Source of the DNA: Anisakis pegreffii
Lineage: Eukaryota > Nematoda > Chromadorea > Rhabditida > Anisakidae
Direction: 5' to 3'
DNA length: 64,000 nt
NCBI GenBank assembly: GCA_035041965.1
Contig: JAPYMA010003020.1
Coordinates: 62,001-126,000 of the forward strand
The stretch's first letter is position 1. Each line of letters opens with the position of its first letter. Below, piece by piece: positions 62,528 to 64,000 of this stretch. Below the pieces are notes generated by a model. That model saw nothing but the letters and a program-made list of their open reading frames with translations. It did not search any database and was not told the DNA's origin. The position numbers and the translations under genes were made by a program.

Positions 62528-64000
62528 GTAATTCTCATTTTATTGAGATTCATGCTAGACGAAAACGTTTCCACCTCATTACTTGCACAGTTTCAATGAA
62601 ACTTCCAGTGTTGTGCACGTAATCAGATGGAAACAGTGAAGCTGTGAACTTCAAACGTTCATAGTTTTAAGTGAATCTTTTGGCGGATTCCACTTAAAAT
62701 TTATGACGAAGAAATTCACTGATAATTGTCATAGAGAGATTGATCACTTATAATTATGCACTTGAAACGGGTAACATGTCTTGGATGTATTGAAAACTTC
62801 ACTAATTGCGTCAACCGTGTGTCACATTCAGGTGTTGATCATCGTATGTGCGATGAAGGTTGAATGAGGTGTGAAAGCATAAAAGTAAATCGGAGACATC
62901 AATTAGAGAATACTCTTAAATAGAGATATGAACTTTCATGTGAATAATAAGTTCGGATATAACCAACGTTTAATAGAGGAATCAGTTTAGGTAATTAGTT
63001 CTCGGGAGGAGCGAATTATTACACGATTTGCTTTCGAGTGGATGTGCGTTTGAAAGGTTTCTGAAACCTTTCAAATTATCTTCCTAAAGCGATGCGATTA
63101 AGTTGTTTAAACCAGTCAATGGTCTCATACTCTAATATCGATTCCTTTATCATCATTTGCTTATATACTGATCACATTGATATATTATATAATGATATTC
63201 ATTTATTGACCATATGAATAATGGAATAACTTTACAATCAGTATCACCACGTCAAGAGTTTGCTAAACTGTCCATGGAATGGAATTCTCAATCTTATGAG
63301 AATGCTTCCAGCTTTCGCATACAAATTAGCGACTATCTGACTTTCTACGGAATTCGTTCGATATTGTTGCGGAGAATAACGTCTTTATAGGCAGTGTGAA
63401 CGTTACGAAAAATTGAAGTTTGAAGTTTCAAGGAAATAAAAATTAAGGAGGGTTTTTTCCATCGCAGAAGCGAACAACTCGGCTGTTAATTAAAAAAGAC
63501 GTTGTTTCATTAGTAATATTACCAACTAATGAAAAATACTTAAATGGAAATGTTTTGAATGAAGAATGAAATCAGATGGGAACAAACGAGATTGTTCTTA
63601 AGCAAAAATATAAAAAGACACTTGAATTGGACTGAAGCAGCTGTACAGAATTAGAGTTAAGTGAAGTTGAAAGGAGAATTAAAATCAGCATCAAACAAAA
63701 GAGACTACGGCAACGTCGCAGTCAGTACCCACTGGGACAGAAATAAATGAAATTGTCGCTAACGCAATGACGCACAATATTCACGATGTAAAATTCAAGT
63801 TCCACGGAAAAGCGAGGCTCTGAGAATCACGCACGCGCTTTAAAAATTTCCCATTGAACTGGGAGAGAGAACGAACAACGATCGCATAGCCAAATTTGAT
63901 GAGAGCACGAATAGAAATATCAGGAGACGAACATCATCAGCAAATGAATAAATGTTGTGTGTTAGTGTGATGGATGGATGGATGAATTAAAGTGAAATCA
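62528..64000 (+). other. start of xylulokinase intron 1
   Basis: AT-rich sequence with no coding segment resembling the second part of xylulokinase. It holds a perfect 12-bp hairpin at 63,049-63,075 and a short GGAT run near 63,970. Nothing else recognisable. Confidence 0.6.
63049..63075. repeat. perfect 12-bp hairpin
   Basis: TTTGAAAGGTTT, loop CTG, AAACCTTTCAAA. It lies in xylulokinase intron 1. No terminator-like role is implied in a eukaryote. Confidence 0.75.

Noticed and set aside
1..64000. tRNA, rRNA, snRNA, CRISPR or bacterial-type elements
   Set aside because: I looked for T-loop-like GGTTCRANNCC words, regular repeat-spacer arrays and ribosome binding sites and found none; the window is spliced eukaryotic DNA. 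A tRNAscan-SE or Infernal run would settle RNA genes.

Overview
This is a eukaryotic, intron-rich, AT-rich segment that I read as nematode DNA. The two genes I can recognise are a PDE2-type cyclic nucleotide phosphodiesterase on the minus strand and a xylulokinase on the plus strand. To my knowledge their orthologues are immediate neighbours in C. elegans (pde-2 = R08D7.6 and R08D7.7). Real exons are short islands, richer in G+C than their surroundings, inside very long AT-rich introns. Most open frames of 60-150 codons in the window are chance frames in introns.

Layout. (1) About 59.1 kb down to 1.8 kb, minus strand: the pde-2-like gene, which appears to run off the left edge. From 5' to 3' I can chain exons at 42.3, 40.6, 33.2, 27.5-26.3, 25.9, 25.5, 24.8, 24.6, 23.9, 22.8, 3.5 and 3.2-2.0 kb. 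Splice phases agree at every junction. Two further upstream exons (59.1 and 46.2 kb) and one further downstream exon (1.8 kb) are only candidates. The 5' half encodes a long, low-complexity N-terminus. The exons from the end of the 27.5-26.3 kb exon to 3.5 kb encode a GAF-A domain, and the end of the 3.2-2.0 kb exon encodes the first helix of GAF-B. The rest of GAF-B and the HD-type catalytic domain must lie to the left of the window. (2) 59.1-62.5 kb: a divergent intergenic region. (3) 62,471 to the right edge, plus strand: first coding exon and part of intron 1 of the xylulokinase gene.

The introns carry mobile-element debris. The best case is a complete, 595-bp non-autonomous hAT-type element (10,424-11,018) with terminal inverted repeats and a perfect 8-bp target-site duplication. 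There are also two copies of a ~150-bp dispersed repeat (8.0 and 53.2 kb), three decayed plus-strand coding relics (0.5-1.2, 16.9-17.5 and 47.5-47.9 kb) whose internal in-frame stops are all TGA, a 68-bp tandem duplication, and several near-perfect palindromes. I saw no tRNA, rRNA, CRISPR array or bacterial-type operon.

How the genes relate. PDE2 enzymes hydrolyse cGMP and cAMP and are controlled by cGMP binding to GAF domains. Xylulokinase phosphorylates D-xylulose for the pentose phosphate pathway. No functional link is apparent. They are simply adjacent, divergently transcribed neighbours, and this arrangement supports the gene identities.
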